From assembly GCA_021234155.1 (NCBI GenBank), contig JAJEKV010000024.1, positions 14,606,913 through 14,670,912 on the forward strand: a DNA stretch of 64,000 bases. Reading direction: 5' to 3'. Position numbers and translations under genes: made by a program. This DNA comes from Isoetes taiwanensis (Eukaryota > Streptophyta > Lycopodiopsida > Isoetales > Isoetaceae). This document shows positions 35,881-48,094 of this stretch, in pieces. Position 1 is the first letter of the stretch, and the number at the start of each line of letters is the position of its first letter. The notes beneath the pieces are model-generated. The model saw only the letters and a list, made by a program, of their open reading frames with translations. It did no database searches and was not told where the DNA came from.

Positions 35881-36080
35881 TATATATTTGGTAGCGTTTT
35901 CGTTATTTCCAGCTTGAGAACAAGGTAAACCACCTGCGCCCTGCTCCACAACCTGTGCCCCTTTGCCTTTTTTTTTTTCATTTTCCCTTAGTTTTTAGCC
36001 AAACCTAGGTAGTTTTCTGTTGTTTTTTTAATTGTAGGTCTAGGGTTCCTCCATAGTGAGGCCCTTGCTGTTTTGCCCCC

Positions 36081-36664
36081 TGTTAGTCTGTGCCTCCCAG
36101 TACAGGGACTATTCATGCATCTGACATGCACCCAGGTCAAGCTCAAGGATCCTCGGTCGACCCGGGTCGGACATCCAAGGCTCATGAGAAGACCAAGCGG
36201 CCAGACCACGCTTGATCAAAGCACGTGGTCGTCAACAAGAGCGCCCGCTCGGACAAGTGACGGCCCGTCACCGCCCAGCGTCGGCGTCGGCGTGATTCTA
36301 GGCACTTCAAGAGGCACCGCCAACATTTCAGAATCAGGCCTCCTTCCGTGAGTCGGCAACCAGAGATCGGTCGAGTGTCTATATTGGGCCCAAGGCCATT
36401 GTACTATATATATGAGTAGAGTTAGCACATAAGTTTTTAGATGAGTTTTGAGTCTTGTCTCCTTTCGGTTTCCTCTCTATTGCGAGAGCTCATGTATTTT
36501 CATCATTGATATCAAGGAAGCTTATCATCTTTTTCTCATTTGTTCTGTTTCCTTCTTTTCTTCTCTTCTTGCAAATCCCCGTGACATAGTCCCCGGACTC
36601 TCTGTTAGATCCACGGGTCCTCCAGAGGGCTGTCTTCGGGGAGTTTCGAACCGGACCCCAAACA
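36081..36664 (+). repeat. 5' LTR of the gypsy element
   Basis: TGTTAGTCTG...CCCCAAACA, with a probable TATA box (ACTATATATATGAG, about 36400-36413). Differs from the 3' LTR mostly by small indels and changes in GC-rich CHG contexts. Confidence 0.88.
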
Positions 36665-36689
36665 CCATGCCATTTGCCGGGTGCGATTT

Positions 36690-38460
36690 TATCCTACTTT
36701 CTTCATGCGCCATATGCGTAGTAATTTCACGCCCGGAAGAACTCCTTTCTCGAGGCGGCCTCTCGCTTGGGCGCCATCGGCGTCGGGAAACTGTTTCGCG
36801 ACATGTATGGATCTGCTTATGACATAGGGGAGGCCATCTTCGGTCTAGGGCTCGGTCGGCGCCACCCACCCTCGTGTCGGTCTCGTCCGGTTCCCGCCCC
36901 AAAGCGTGCAAACATTGCTCACAACCTCAGTCCCCTCATCACTATCGGGGAGCCTTATCGGGCTCAACCTTCTCAACCGTACTTTCACACCCACGAACAT
37001 GCCTACATCCATCATTCTTCGGCCATCGCCTCTTCGCCCATAACCATCATCTCCCCGGGTGGGCACGGCTATCCACATGTCTCCTTTGCGCCTACCCGGG
37101 AATATCCTTTTCCCTACGTTTCCCCTTTGCTCTTCCTGTTTTACAACCTTACGGATCTCAAAACCAATGCTCCGGCTACGCCGGTTTTCTCAACCCATGA
37201 TCACCCCTTCATCGGGGTCGCCGGGCACAATGCCACATCCACCTCAACCTCAATATCCTCACTATCTTTGTTCTGTCCAGCCCGGCACTTTCACATCTAC
37301 CTTTCGGACTCGAAACCGACTTATCCCACCTTTGGCAACACGAAGGCAAACCGTTAGACCAAAGTGCTCGGGCCCACATGGAAGAATTTGAGGCTCTCGG
37401 CCGTCCTAAATGGTCAGCGCAACCTCAACTGAAATTCCACATCTTTTCCACCACCTTGCGTGGCTCTCCTCATCAATGGCTCATGTCCAACAAAAGCCAT
37501 TGGCAACAAGGCGGTCGAAATGCGCCTTTGCTTTTACGTCTCATTTACGGGACCACGGATGATGATCAACTTCATCTCAAGCAACTCAATGAACTTCAAC
37601 AAGAGCCCACGGAGTGCGGGATTTTTTGCGGATCGACTTCACATTCGCTAAGTAAGCTCAAGGAGTACCCTACGAGCCAGATTTTTGGTGCGGTTTCTCC
37701 AAGGACTTCCTCCCGCTATTCGACTCATGATGAATACTGCGTCCAAAAACTTTGGAGCGGGCTATCGACCTTGTCAATCACTCGTCAATGTTTTCCTCCG
37801 TGGCTCTTCAAGAGCTCCGTTCATTCCACTGTCATGGTTCCACAAGCGGCTGTTCAGCCTCAACACGCTAATCCACGGCCAGTCAAATCGGTGCCATATT
37901 TGCAAATACCAAGGCCATTTGGCCAATGAGTGCAACTCCACCAATGGCCCGCCTCATTGCAAGCGATGCAACATGTGCAATCATGCCACGGAAGAGTGCA
38001 CTTTCGCACTCATCCCACACCGTTCCGCAACAAAATGGTTTATCAAGTGCAAACCACACCTCGGCAACAATGCGCACTATCGGCTGACCACCTCTTGGTG
38101 CAGCCCGCGCAACTCTATCAGCAGCGGGACCAACCACGGGGATCCAACCAACGTCCTCCTTTTGATCCTTCTAAAGCTCGGTGTTATCTTTGTCAAGAAT
38201 GGGGTCATACCACCCGCGGCGTGTCCTCAACTTCCACAAGTTCGTGCGACTTCACGGCACAAATCAGACCACATCGGTTAGCCTCACGGCTTACCAACTC
38301 AACGGCTCGCTAATGGCAAACAAGGCCCATGACCAGTTCTTAAGAAAGCCACCAAGCGCCTCGGCAATCACGCTATCAACCAGCTCCGGCAAATCAACCT
38401 CAAATTTGGATCAACAAGCCCAAGAGGAAATTTTTCGGGCACTTAATCCTCCGGTCCGGT
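36690..38460 (+). pseudogene. gypsy gag, frameshifted, with zinc knuckles
   Basis: Coding signal shifts between frames: a Pro/His-rich N-terminus (36767-37357), then a capsid-like segment from MEEFEALGRPKW (37378), and a nucleocapsid region. Zinc knuckles: CHICKYQGHLANEC at 37892-37933, a second CKRCNMCNHATEEC near 37959-38000, and a third, CYLCQEWGHTT, in another frame near 38190. Two to three knuckles in tandem are usual for RNA-packaging gag proteins. At least three frame changes are needed, so it reads as a pseudogene, subject to the sequence-quality caveat. Confidence 0.75.
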
Positions 38461-38989
38461 AGTCAAATTGGGTTGGTTTAGTTTCACGCTTGAGACCAAG
38501 GCATCACGTCCCTTGACTCTATTATTCGGAAGGGCACGCAACCACGCCTTTGCGGTTGACACCATTCCTCATGAGGGGCGAAAAAAAGGTTCACTTTGCA
38601 CGACTTGGAAAAGCTCATGCCACATGTCATGCCCAAAGTTCGCCAAAGCATTTTGAACCTCATGCAAGGCTGCTTGAAGGCCGCACATTGGCAAATGTTC
38701 ATGCCACCACTAGAGCTCAACAACGACAAGATACCCCTTCAACATCTCAACCTCCACGCTCTCGGACATATCCCAATATTGCAGCCGAGGGTTGACTTAC
38801 TCAAAAAGTTCTTTGCTTCCACGCCACGCACTCCGCACCGGTGGAACCGCCAGATCCTTTTTCTCATGTACCTCTTGAACTCCAAGAGGAGCTCGCCAAG
38901 ATTAAAATTCCTTTAAGCTTGGCCACCATTTTAAAACTACGTCCCGCTCTCAAGGACCGGTTACCACTCCCAACCTTGTTTTAGTTGGG

Positions 38990-39444
38990 GCGTTGGCTAC
39001 CTCTACACCCACGGTCCATGCCACGGTGGGAAATCAAGCAAGTCAACCATGTTCAAATCGATGGAGGTAGCGCGATCAATCTCATCACGGATAAACTCCG
39101 CAAAACAAATGGGCATCACACAACTCTTTCGTGCCCCATATGACATCAAATTGGCTAATGGCCATATCACGAGACCTCAAGGCGTCACACCTATTCTTCA
39201 CATCAATATTGGTGATCTCCGCTTTCCCATGGAATTTGGAGTTTGGAAAGCTGGCGAAGATCCAGGTGACTATGAAATGCTGGTAGGCAGACCTTTTCTC
39301 CGCCAGGCAAAGAGTATCCATTACTGGGCCACGGACCAGTTAGTCATCACTGATGGTCATCTCAATGCCACCATGGACTTGCAAAGCGGCGGGATCATTT
39401 ACGTTGACAATGCGGAACCCCTCTCTCGCATTAATCGATTCTGA
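38990..39444 (+). pseudogene. gypsy aspartic protease region
   Basis: The frame around 39040-39100 reads HVQIDGGSAINLI, matching the D-[ST]-G active-site region of retroelement proteases with Gly in the second position. It is followed by PYDIKLANGHITRP and DYEMLVGRPFLRQ, the typical downstream flap and GRPFL motif. The protein would cleave the gag-pol polyprotein. The active-site Asp lies in a different frame from the main 39049-39444 frame. Confidence 0.65.
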
Positions 39445-40019
39445 AGAAGCTCAGAATATTTATCAAGTTCAGGCTCCACCTGCGAGTATGCCTCTGTCAT
39501 CCTACCCCGAATATGCTGATCCTTGGGGAGAAATGACTCTTGATCAGGACCAGGCTGTGGCTGCCTTGCTTGACCCCTACCTGGCTCCTTGCAATCGAAT
39601 CCAACGCGTTGATCACTTTTCAGATGCTGACACTCCTGCAACTCCTGTTGATGTACACGCTGTCATGAAGCAACCTCTGCTAGATGAAACTGAGCAACCT
39701 CTCTTTTTCACCACGCAAAGTGCCACGCATCCGGTTATGCTCCAACCTCCTGCACACATTGTCCAGGATACTGAAGTAATACCCCATATTCAGACTCCCG
39801 AAGTCGAGATTGTGGACGTTGGCAACAATCAACCTGTCCGCATTGCTGCAAATCTTAGGCACCTTTTATCGCGGGGGCGTCAAGCACATTCAAAAATTCA
39901 AACACATTTTCGCCTGGAGTTACAAAGATCTTCGGGGAATCAACAAAAGCTTGGGGGAACTCACCATTCCTACCAAATCTGATGCACGACCAGTGTAGCA
40001 ATGACAAGATTCTGAGGCT

Positions 40020-41260
40020 CAACCCTAATTACCGCGGATCGCGTCAAGGCGGAAATTGACAAACTCCTTGCTGCGGGGTTTGATCTATGAGGTCAAACAT
40101 TACGAATGGGTGAGCCCCATCGTCATTGCCCTTAAGCACAATGGTAAGATCGGCGTGCGTGTGGACTATCGGAAACTCAATCGGGCCACGGGCGTGATCA
40201 TTTTCCACTTCCCTTCACGGACCAAGTTACGGAAGAAGTGGTGGACATGAGATGTACTCCTTTATGGATGGTTTTTACGGCTACAATCGGATCTCCATCA
40301 AGGACTCGATCAACTCAAGACCACTTTCACCACCGGGGCACTTTTTGCCTACAAGGTGGTTCCTTTTGGATTATCCAACTCTCCTTCAACGTTTCAACGC
40401 ATCATGCTCTCGATTTTTTTCATGATTTCATGAAGGAAAATCCCTTCTTGCAAATTTTTCAAGATGACTTCTCGCCTCTGAGTTCCATGGCTGACCATTT
40501 GGATAAATTGGAACTCGTCTTCCGAGAAATGTGATGAGTAGAGGCATTAGTCTCAATCCTGAGAAATGCACCTTTTGCGTCACTTCTGGTGTTCTGTTAG
40601 GCCATGTTGTCAGCAAAGCAGGAATCACCACTGATCCTGCCAAAATCAGTTGTGTGCTCAAGGCTCAAGCACCAGCCAATATCAAGGAGACACGCTCTTT
40701 CCTGGGAAAGGTCAATTATTACTCCACCTTCATACCTGGACTGGCAGCCATTGCAGATCCCATTCATAAACTCATGGGTGACGAATCCACCGGGCTTGGA
40801 ATTCCCGCGAAGTCGCTTTCAATAGTGAAGCTTTTGCTTACTCAGGCACCGGTTCTTGTTCCTCCTCAATGGGACAAGCCCTTTCACGTTCATGTCGATG
40901 TCTCGGCGTTTGCTATTGGAGCTGTTCTTTCTCAAGAATATGATGCGCACACTGACAAACCAAATCGCTACGCCAGCCGAAAACTCACGCCTGCTGGCGC
41001 GCAACTATTCGCCCACGGGCGTGAAGCTTTGGGTCTCATTTTACGCGGTCCAACGCTTCCGTCATTACCTTTTGGGCAGTCAAATCAAGTTCTTTGTGGA
41101 CCACCAAGCACTCCTCTATTTGATCAACAAGTCCACGCCCACGGGCCGCATTGCTCGTTGGGTCCTTCTTCTCCAAGAATTTGCTCCTTTTGAAATCGTT
41201 CATAAGGTCGGGGCAAATCTCATGTTGTTCGGATTATCTTTCACGCATCCACACGGATGA
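40020..41260 (+). pseudogene. gypsy reverse transcriptase and RNase H, frameshifted
   Basis: RT motifs in order: EWVSPIVIALKHNGKIGVRVDYRKLNRAT (40080-40190, shown here in part), catalytic FQDDF at about 40457-40471 in place of YVDDI, GISLNPEKCTFCVTSGVLLGH, then the connection region FLGKVNYYSTFIPGLAAIADPI. RNase H: FHVHVDVSAFAIGAVLSQ near 40885-40940 and VQRFRHYLLGSQIKFFVDHQAL near 41045-41110. The longest clean frame is 40531-41193. Several shifts separate the motifs. The Q in FQDDF is a departure from the usual YVDD or YIDD. Confidence 0.85.
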
Positions 41261-41559
41261 TCCCATGGCAACCGGGGTCTCGGGCGCGCCTTTCACGATG
41301 CTCGGCTCTTTTTAGTCACGGCAACACCACATTGGTTCCATGATTTTCAGCAGTACCTCCTCACGGGTGCTCTTCCACCGAAGGCAGGCGGCTCTCTCCC
41401 GCCAAGCGACAATCCCGCCGCCATCAATTTCTCAGGAGGTCCGTGACTACACCATGGTTGCGGACATCTCTACAAAAAGGGTAAGGACACCATCAACCGT
41501 GTGTTCTACCTCATGAAGTTCGGACATTGTTCGAGAAGCTCATCAAGGACTCGGTGGTG

Positions 41560-42666
41560 GTCATTTTCATGGTGACACCATGGCACGCAAAATCCTTCTA
41601 GCCGGGTATTATTGGCCCACGCTCTTCAAAGATGCTCACGCCCACGCCAAGACGTGTGACGCTTGCCCGGTGGTGGGCGCCCACGCCCGTGGACGCTCTT
41701 CCCTTGACGGCCGATCGCCACGCCCACTTCCCTCAACAAATGGGGAATGGACTTTGTGGGACCTATAGATCCTCTGCCCGCGGCGCACACTCGTGCCCGA
41801 TTCATTCTCGGGTTCTCACCGACTCGCCACCAAATGGGCGGAAGCTTGTGCACTTCCAGACAACACTGCTGCAAGCACAGCTAGAGTCCTCTATCAACAA
41901 ATTATCACGCGATTCGGCTGCCCCACGGAGCTGGTCAGTGACCGTGGTGTTCATTTCATCAATCATACTATCAAGGAGTCGACGGATTATCTCCCGATAC
42001 ATCATCACAAGAGCACACCTTACTATCCTCAAGGCAATGGGTTGGCGAGAAAGCACCAACAAAACTCGGTCACCATTCTCAAGAAAATTTGTGGACGCTT
42101 CCCGCATGCAGTTGGCGACAAAACTTCCTCTCTTGTTCTTTGGGCCTACAATACTTGTTTTCAAGATTGCTTTGGTCACACTCCTTTTAAATTGGTTTAT
42201 GGTCGGGGAAGCTCTCATCTTTGTTTGAATACATCCTTCCAACACTCCGTTTTCAATGGCTCTTTGCTCATAATCCACTCTTTTTGCACTCAAAGAACGG
42301 GTCTATCAATTAGAACAGTTGGATGAACTTCGAAGGGATGCTTATATTCGTGTTCTTCATGGACAACAGTTGCAAAAATCTTTACATGACAAACGTTTGA
42401 AGACAAAAACATTCAAAGAAGGAGATTTGATTCTTCTTTATGATTCCAGGTACAAAAATTTTCCGGGTAAACTCAAGTTTCGTTGGCTTGGCCCTTATCA
42501 AATTGTTCAAGTGGTTAGACCAAGCGTTTTCCAACTAGCTGAGTTAGATGGCACTCCATTACCTACATTGGTTAATGGTTTTCGTCTCAAAGCATTTCAT
42601 CACACAGAAAGTGAACATCAACACACAGAGACCGTTCAAGAAGCAAACACCACAGCAAGTGACTAG
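41560..42666 (+). pseudogene. gypsy integrase, frameshifted
   Basis: N-terminal zinc-binding part GYYWPTLFKDAHAHAKTCDAC (41580-41680). Catalytic core with WAEACALPDNTA, then FGCPTELVSDRGVHF (second Asp, about 41915-41960), and STPYYPQGNGLARKHQ where the third acidic residue (usually NGQAE) is expected but reads Ala-Arg. C-terminal part in an intact frame 42319-42666 with KEGDLILLYDSRYKNFPGKL and the GPY/F module WLGPYQIVQVV. No chromodomain follows, so it is not a chromovirus. Inserts the cDNA copy. Confidence 0.85.
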
Positions 42667-43595
42667 AAAGGCGGTATATTATATTATAGTGGAGATTTTT
42701 TTTACAAAATGTGGGCTTGACCCAGCTATTTCGCTATGGACGCGCCCTATATACAAAAAGGGCTCGAGCCCTATCTACTAAGTCCTAAGAGGCAAAACCC
42801 CCTACTCCGGGTTCGGAGCAGAGGTAATGCGCAGGAGATGGTAAAGGTTCTGCTCCGGATCCCAGCGAAGGTGCAGAACCACCTCCATCCCGTTGGTCTT
42901 CGGGTCGGGATGTTCAGCCATCCCGGCACACCAGCCGTCCATTCGAATGCCACGGTTGTGGCAGCGCCAGAGATCCAGACAATTCATCTTGCAAGTGATC
43001 CACTCGGCGGTTAGTGGGCATCGTGCGATCTTCGTTCAAGCGGCAGCCATATTGGCGCCATCCGGATGCCGCCGTTCCTCTCGGTTCGTCTTATATAGCC
43101 CATCGAGGAACTCCTTGTCGGCGTGGACCAATCACACAAATCGCCAGCGTGTTTTGCAATGCAAAGGCTGTTTCTAAAATGAGAATCTTTTCTCCCGCAT
43201 ATCTAGCCATGGTACCTTGACACATTCCTTTTAATAATATCCCACTTGAGTTACCCGGCATTGAATGCCATTCCTTCTTTTCACGCCCGTCGAACATTAA
43301 TAGGTGTCCTTTGCCATCTGTCACATCCGATCTTTCTTTCACGTCTCATCCTCACCGTTCATTGCTTCTCCCTTACGTTTTTGGGACTTAGCCAAATTTT
43401 TGCCTCTCAATACCCTTCTTGGCATCTTTTGACACCTGGCACCATCAACGGTTCCAGTTTTGCACTCTTCATACCTCTTCGCCTCCAGTTGTGCGCCCTA
43501 AAACAAACCTTTTCGTTCCTCTGCGCCTTTGTCCTCCGTGCTCGACTTTCGTCTTCCGCCTTTGGCATCCCTCTTCGTTTCTGCACATCATTTCC
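42667..43595 (+). other. Spacer between pol and the extra ORF of the gypsy element
   Basis: About 930 bp without a domain. Contains several short frames on both strands. Could hold a leader or promoter for the downstream ORF. Confidence 0.4.
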
Positions 43596-44828
43596 ATGGC
43601 TGCCCCAAGATTTTCTACCCTTCAAGCTACTGCTCCCAAGGATCCGGCCCTTTTTGCATCTGTATCCTTCTTGACGCCCACTTTCCGTGAAGCCCTTGTT
43701 GGCCCAAATAAAAAGTCATTTGAGCGACACCAGCTTTTTCTGAATTCTCTCAAATGGAACTTCCGGCTCCAAATCGACCCGGTTAGGCGGTTCATCGCCA
43801 ATATCGTTAACAGCCCGCAAGGTTACACCACTGTGGTCGATGGCACCACTATTTTGTTGACTCAACATTTGATTTCTGAGGTATTTCATATTCCCTTGCA
43901 CACCCCTTGTGTATCATGGTCTGCTATACAGGATCTCGATGTCACAGAGTTTGGTGCACCTGCTTATCATGCCAATGTCCATCGTCTGACCAATATCGAC
44001 AAGCCTCACGAAACCTTTGTTAAATTTCTGTGGCGAAAATTCCTTGGGTATTCTATCAAGAACACTCATATCAATAAGCCTTTCTATAACCTGGTCCTCA
44101 CTGCTACACACTCCAAACACCACATAGATTGGCCCCAAATGATGTTCTATCGTCTTCTCCAAGAAATGGACCGCCTTCGGGGTACCACTTCCATTTCTGA
44201 AGTTTCTGTGGGAGGCCACTTTCAAGCCCTCATCCGTCATTACTTCCCTCCCACACCACCAAATTCTCATACTTCCACTCAGCGCTCCCTTCCAATCACT
44301 CACCAAGTTGGCACTTCACGCCCGTCTTCCACTGGTCATGTCCACAGTCACACCCATGTCACTGTCTCCTCCTCCGCTACACCATCCACTTCACACCATT
44401 TTTCCCAAACATCCCAAACAAGGCAACAGCAAGCTCCACCACCACAACACCCTCGTCAGTTGTTGTATCAGTATCAGCAGGATGCTCAAGCTGCTGCTCT
44501 CAAGTTACAAGAATCCCAAGACGCTCTTATGAGCGGGGTTCAACGGGCACTAGAGGCCTCTGATGCGGTACACCAGGACCTTCAAGCTGCAACTGCCCAA
44601 GTTGCAACTTTGAAGGCCAAACTTCAAGACAAGCATGAAGCTCTCTTACAGGCTCATGCAGATCTCAAAAGTACACAAGCTCAAGTCAGCCAACTCGCAG
44701 ATCAACGGGCTCGGCTCGGTCGAAATTCAGACTTTATTGGAGCACAACAAGTCCAAAGCCGCTCTCCCGAAAGTACCAAGGACGCAGAGATATTGCTAAA
44801 CTCAATGCCTTGTACTCTCGGCGTGTGA
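43596..44828 (+). CDS. Extra ORF of the gypsy element, plant-transposon-protein-like
   Basis: Start at MAAPRFSTLQATAPKD (43596), 410 residues, intact. The N-terminal half (about residues 20-220) resembles, from memory, the 'putative plant transposon protein' domain found next to plant gypsy elements: RRFIANIVNSPQGYTTVVDG, then TQHLISEVFHIP, then MMFYRLLQEMDRL. The middle is Ser/Thr/His/Pro/Gln-rich. The C-terminal third is an Ala/Gln-rich coiled coil (DALMSGVQRALEASDAVHQD onward). It lies downstream of pol on the same strand, so it is probably expressed from a separate transcript. Function unknown. The family assignment needs a profile search. Confidence 0.6.
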   Translation: MAAPRFSTLQATAPKDPALFASVSFLTPTFREALVGPNKKSFERHQLFLNSLKWNFRLQIDPVRRFIANIVNSPQGYTTVVDGTTILLTQHLISEVFHIPLHTPCVSWSAIQDLDVTEFGAPAYHANVHRLTNIDKPHETFVKFLWRKFLGYSIKNTHINKPFYNLVLTATHSKHHIDWPQMMFYRLLQEMDRLRGTTSISEVSVGGHFQALIRHYFPPTPPNSHTSTQRSLPITHQVGTSRPSSTGHVHSHTHVTVSSSATPSTSHHFSQTSQTRQQQAPPPQHPRQLLYQYQQDAQAAALKLQESQDALMSGVQRALEASDAVHQDLQAATAQVATLKAKLQDKHEALLQAHADLKSTQAQVSQLADQRARLGRNSDFIGAQQVQSRSPESTKDAEILLNSMPCTLGV

Positions 44829-46577
44829 AAACTTCAGCACTCAAGTTCAAAATCTTTCAGCCCGGGGCGCTCGTCGCCTCCTTTGGCTCGGCTTTCTCTA
44901 CTTGAGACCTCTCGGCTCACCTCTCTTCAAGATCAGCTTACGAGGTGCGTAAAGCGAAGATACCGGATGACGCCGGAGATTGCCGTGTTTCGTCTCAATA
45001 CACCGGGAAATCTTCCTCCCAGGTCAACACTTCTCGAACGGGTCCGTGGACCGATCCCTTCTTTGCTTTCGAAAGGGACAACCGGATCCGTGATCTCGAA
45101 CACCATTGCGGCAAGCTATTCGGATCTGGCGATGAGGCTCAAGCAAAACTTGGCGCCCATCATACCGCCATTCTTCACGAGAATGCCTGTTGACTTCCCG
45201 TTCCCTCACGCTATCACGATTATGTGGTTGCTCGGCGCCACCTCTTCCTTCGAAGTGGCATGCGTACCGATGGCCCCCTGTGGATATTCCCCGAAAGCGG
45301 TCAGATTTTCTTGATTTGGCGAACTCTCCATTGAAGACAAAGGGTTGTCTTTGTGCCCTTGTCGTCTTTGATCTCATACACCGTGTGCCGATCCGGACTT
45401 TATCACCTTGAGTGGTTCAGCCCATGGCTTACATATTTCATGATTTCTATCCGGGTGATACACGGGAACACTTTGGAAATGGGCCACGCCGACTTTTCGG
45501 GGTGACCCCATCGTGCAATGGGTGCTTGGGATAACAATCCATATCGGCGGATCCCGCCGGACCCAAACTCTTCATCGAGGAGTACATGCCCGAAGCTTGC
45601 CAATCATTTATCTCTCGGGCAAGCGGAAGCGCTGCAACAAATCAGGAAGTATCTAGGACATCCCAGGATCTTCCCTATGCACAAATTTATATGCAGCACC
45701 TCATGGGTTACAATCGGTTACAAGCTCTATTGGATAGCAAGGCGGTCCCCACGGGATGGGATAGCCCTCTGTCAACTCTCGACTCTCGCTTCTCTTTGGG
45801 ATCGTTGGTGTCGGGCTCTTGATCCAGATCTTGTCGGTCAATTCGGGGAGACCGCCAAGCACCCGCCATACGGGCATGGTTCCTTCTCCCTATGCTTCCC
45901 CGGGCGTACCTCCACCCCGAGGTTCTGACTTCCGATTGGCGCCTTCCTTTTTGGACCAAGGTCATGGATGGTCATGCGGGCTGGACACCACCTCGGATCT
46001 CGACGGATCTCCGGTGGGATCCACGTTTTGTTCGCCCGCTCACATTGGGAAGAAGGTGCCCACGGACAACACCTCCAATTGGATCTACATTGCTAATGGC
46101 GTGGTTGGCAGCGGCCCAGCGGATGCGCTTCATGGTCTCGACACCTTCTTGCGGGAATGCCTCCACCTCACACGATCCTTACGTCCATCTTCAAGCGGGA
46201 TTTTTGCGCTGCTCTCAAATGCATTTTGCTAATCTCCTTAAATCGGCGTCCCATTTTTTTCATCGCAATCCGAATGCCGATTGTCGGTGCCTTTGGCCTT
46301 CGGGACTGTCTCCTCATGGAATGTCGGTACATTTCTTCGGACGCGCCCGCGCGCCCCTTTGAAGACATGGTGCGCTCTCGCTTTCTTATTGATGCCGATC
46401 CTGCCCTTGGCCAAAACACTCCTCAAGCTCTTCAATCACGCCGGGGATCTCATAAGCCGATTACCATAATGGTGCGTCCTCACTCCCCGTGAGGATCACT
46501 TTCAGACAGATGGCTTCCCGCCCTCCGGCAAACGCTTCCTCCTTTTCTTCACTCGAGGTGTCGCGTTTGGTGGGGAG
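44829..46577 (+). pseudogene. Frameshifted coding-like region after the extra ORF
   Basis: Plus-strand frames at 44883-45314, 45518-45928, 45819-46232 and 45892-46362 each give Pro/Arg-rich protein-like segments that hand over to one another, suggesting that one long frame has been broken many times. It may be the continuation of the extra ORF or a further gene. No domain recognised. The last bases, GGTGGGGAG (46569-46577), form the polypurine tract. Confidence 0.4.
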
Positions 46578-47168
46578 TGTTAGTCCTGTGCCTCACGGTG
46601 CGGGACTATTCATGCATATCTGACAGACCAGGTCAAGCTCAAGGATCCTCGATCACCCGCGGGTCGGACATCCAAGGCTCCCGATGAAGACCAAGCGGCG
46701 AACCACGCTTGATCAAAGCCTGTGGTCGTCAACAAGAGGCGCCGCTTCGGACAAGTGACGGACCCGTCCACCGCCAGCGTCGTCGGCGTCGGCGTGATTC
46801 TAGGCACTTCAAGAGGCACCGCCAACATTCACCAAATCAGGCCTCCTTCGAGTCGACCAAGAGATCGGTCAGTGTCTATATTGGGCCCAAGGCCATTGTA
46901 CTATATATATGAGTAGAGTTAGCACATAAGTTTTTAGATGAGTTTTGAGTCTTGTCTCCTTTCAGTTTCCTCTCTATTGCGAGAACTCATGTATTTTCAT
47001 CATTGATATCAAGGAAGCTTATCATCTTTTTCTCATTTGTTCTGTTTCCTTCTTTTTCTTCTCTTCTTGCAAATCCCGCGTGACATAGTCCCCCGGACTC
47101 TCCTGTTAGATCCACGGGTCCTCACAGAGGGCTGTCTTCCAGGAGTTCCCGAACCCAGACCCCAAACA
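46578..47168 (+). repeat. 3' LTR of the gypsy element
   Basis: TGTTAGTCCTG...CCCCAAACA, preceded by a purine tract and followed by GCCCCCC, the right target duplication. Confidence 0.88.
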
Positions 47169-48094
47169 GCCCCCCTCCATTGAGGGGCGTGACGATGGCG
47201 AGCGTCTCGACCTATGGTTGAATCCAGACTGATTTTTTTTAAGAAAAAAAAAAAAAAAAAAAAAAAGAAAATAAAATGCAATAGAAATAAAGGAAAAAAA
47301 ATAATGAAATAGAAATAAAAATAAGAAAAAAAAATTTGGTTGCCTACCCTTTCATCGACAACAGTAGTAGTTAGGGTAGAGAGTGATCCTTGGCTAGGTT
47401 AGAAGTTCGGAGTGATCCTTGACTGAGGCAGTGACCCTCGCCTGGCGTGCCACATTTAATTGTGCCATGCCGATGGTGGGTGTCATTGCTGATGTTGAGG
47501 ATTGCTAGGGTCAACCTCCCATTTAGATGTATAGCCCTCTCCGCCGCTTGTTGGTTTTGGTCACGTGGTGCTAAAGGGTGGGTGTTGTACTCTTATGGAA
47601 GGTCGGTCGAAGAATATTTAATGAGATATACCCTATTTTCTCGGCGGTGTTGTTGACGAAAGTCCAACACTAATATAGGGAGTGGCGATATTTCATTAAA
47701 TATTCGCGTGACTTCGATAGGTGGTCTTATGCAATATGTTGAGTTGAGTGCTGCCAACCTCTGTGAGGGAGTTTCCCAATGGAGTCAGTAGCTGGATCAG
47801 ATCATAAGTTAAACTTGTGGAAGAGAATGAGAAAAATGCATTGCATATAACCGTAACTGTCAAACTCCGTAGATAAACTATAGAGTGCCTATAACCCTCA
47901 ACTTGGAACTGAGTAGAGTGCCTAAAACTGTCAAGCTTGAAACGTAGTAGTTTACTAGAATCTTAATGAACCATTTCACGGCTTATTAACATTCACTAAA
48001 GTCGGTTTTTTTTTTTCTCAGACTCTTAGGTGTTGATGCTGCTTTGCTACAGTTGGCATATCGCTATCTATACACAGTTTCTTCTAAAGTTGCT

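Larger units (their letters stand above)
36081..47168 (+). mobile_element. Ty3/gypsy LTR retrotransposon with extra 3' ORF region
   Basis: Two LTRs of 584 and 591 bp (36081-36664; 46578-47168) beginning TGTTAG and ending CAAACA, flanked by GCCCC(C). Gene order gag, protease, RT, RNase H, integrase defines Ty3/gypsy. Between pol and the 3' LTR lie 3.9 kb of additional sequence with a 410-residue ORF. It sits in intron 1 of the kinase gene of hAT copy 2 and is absent from the matching site in copy 1 (about 19256). I could not identify the primer-binding site. Confidence 0.93.
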
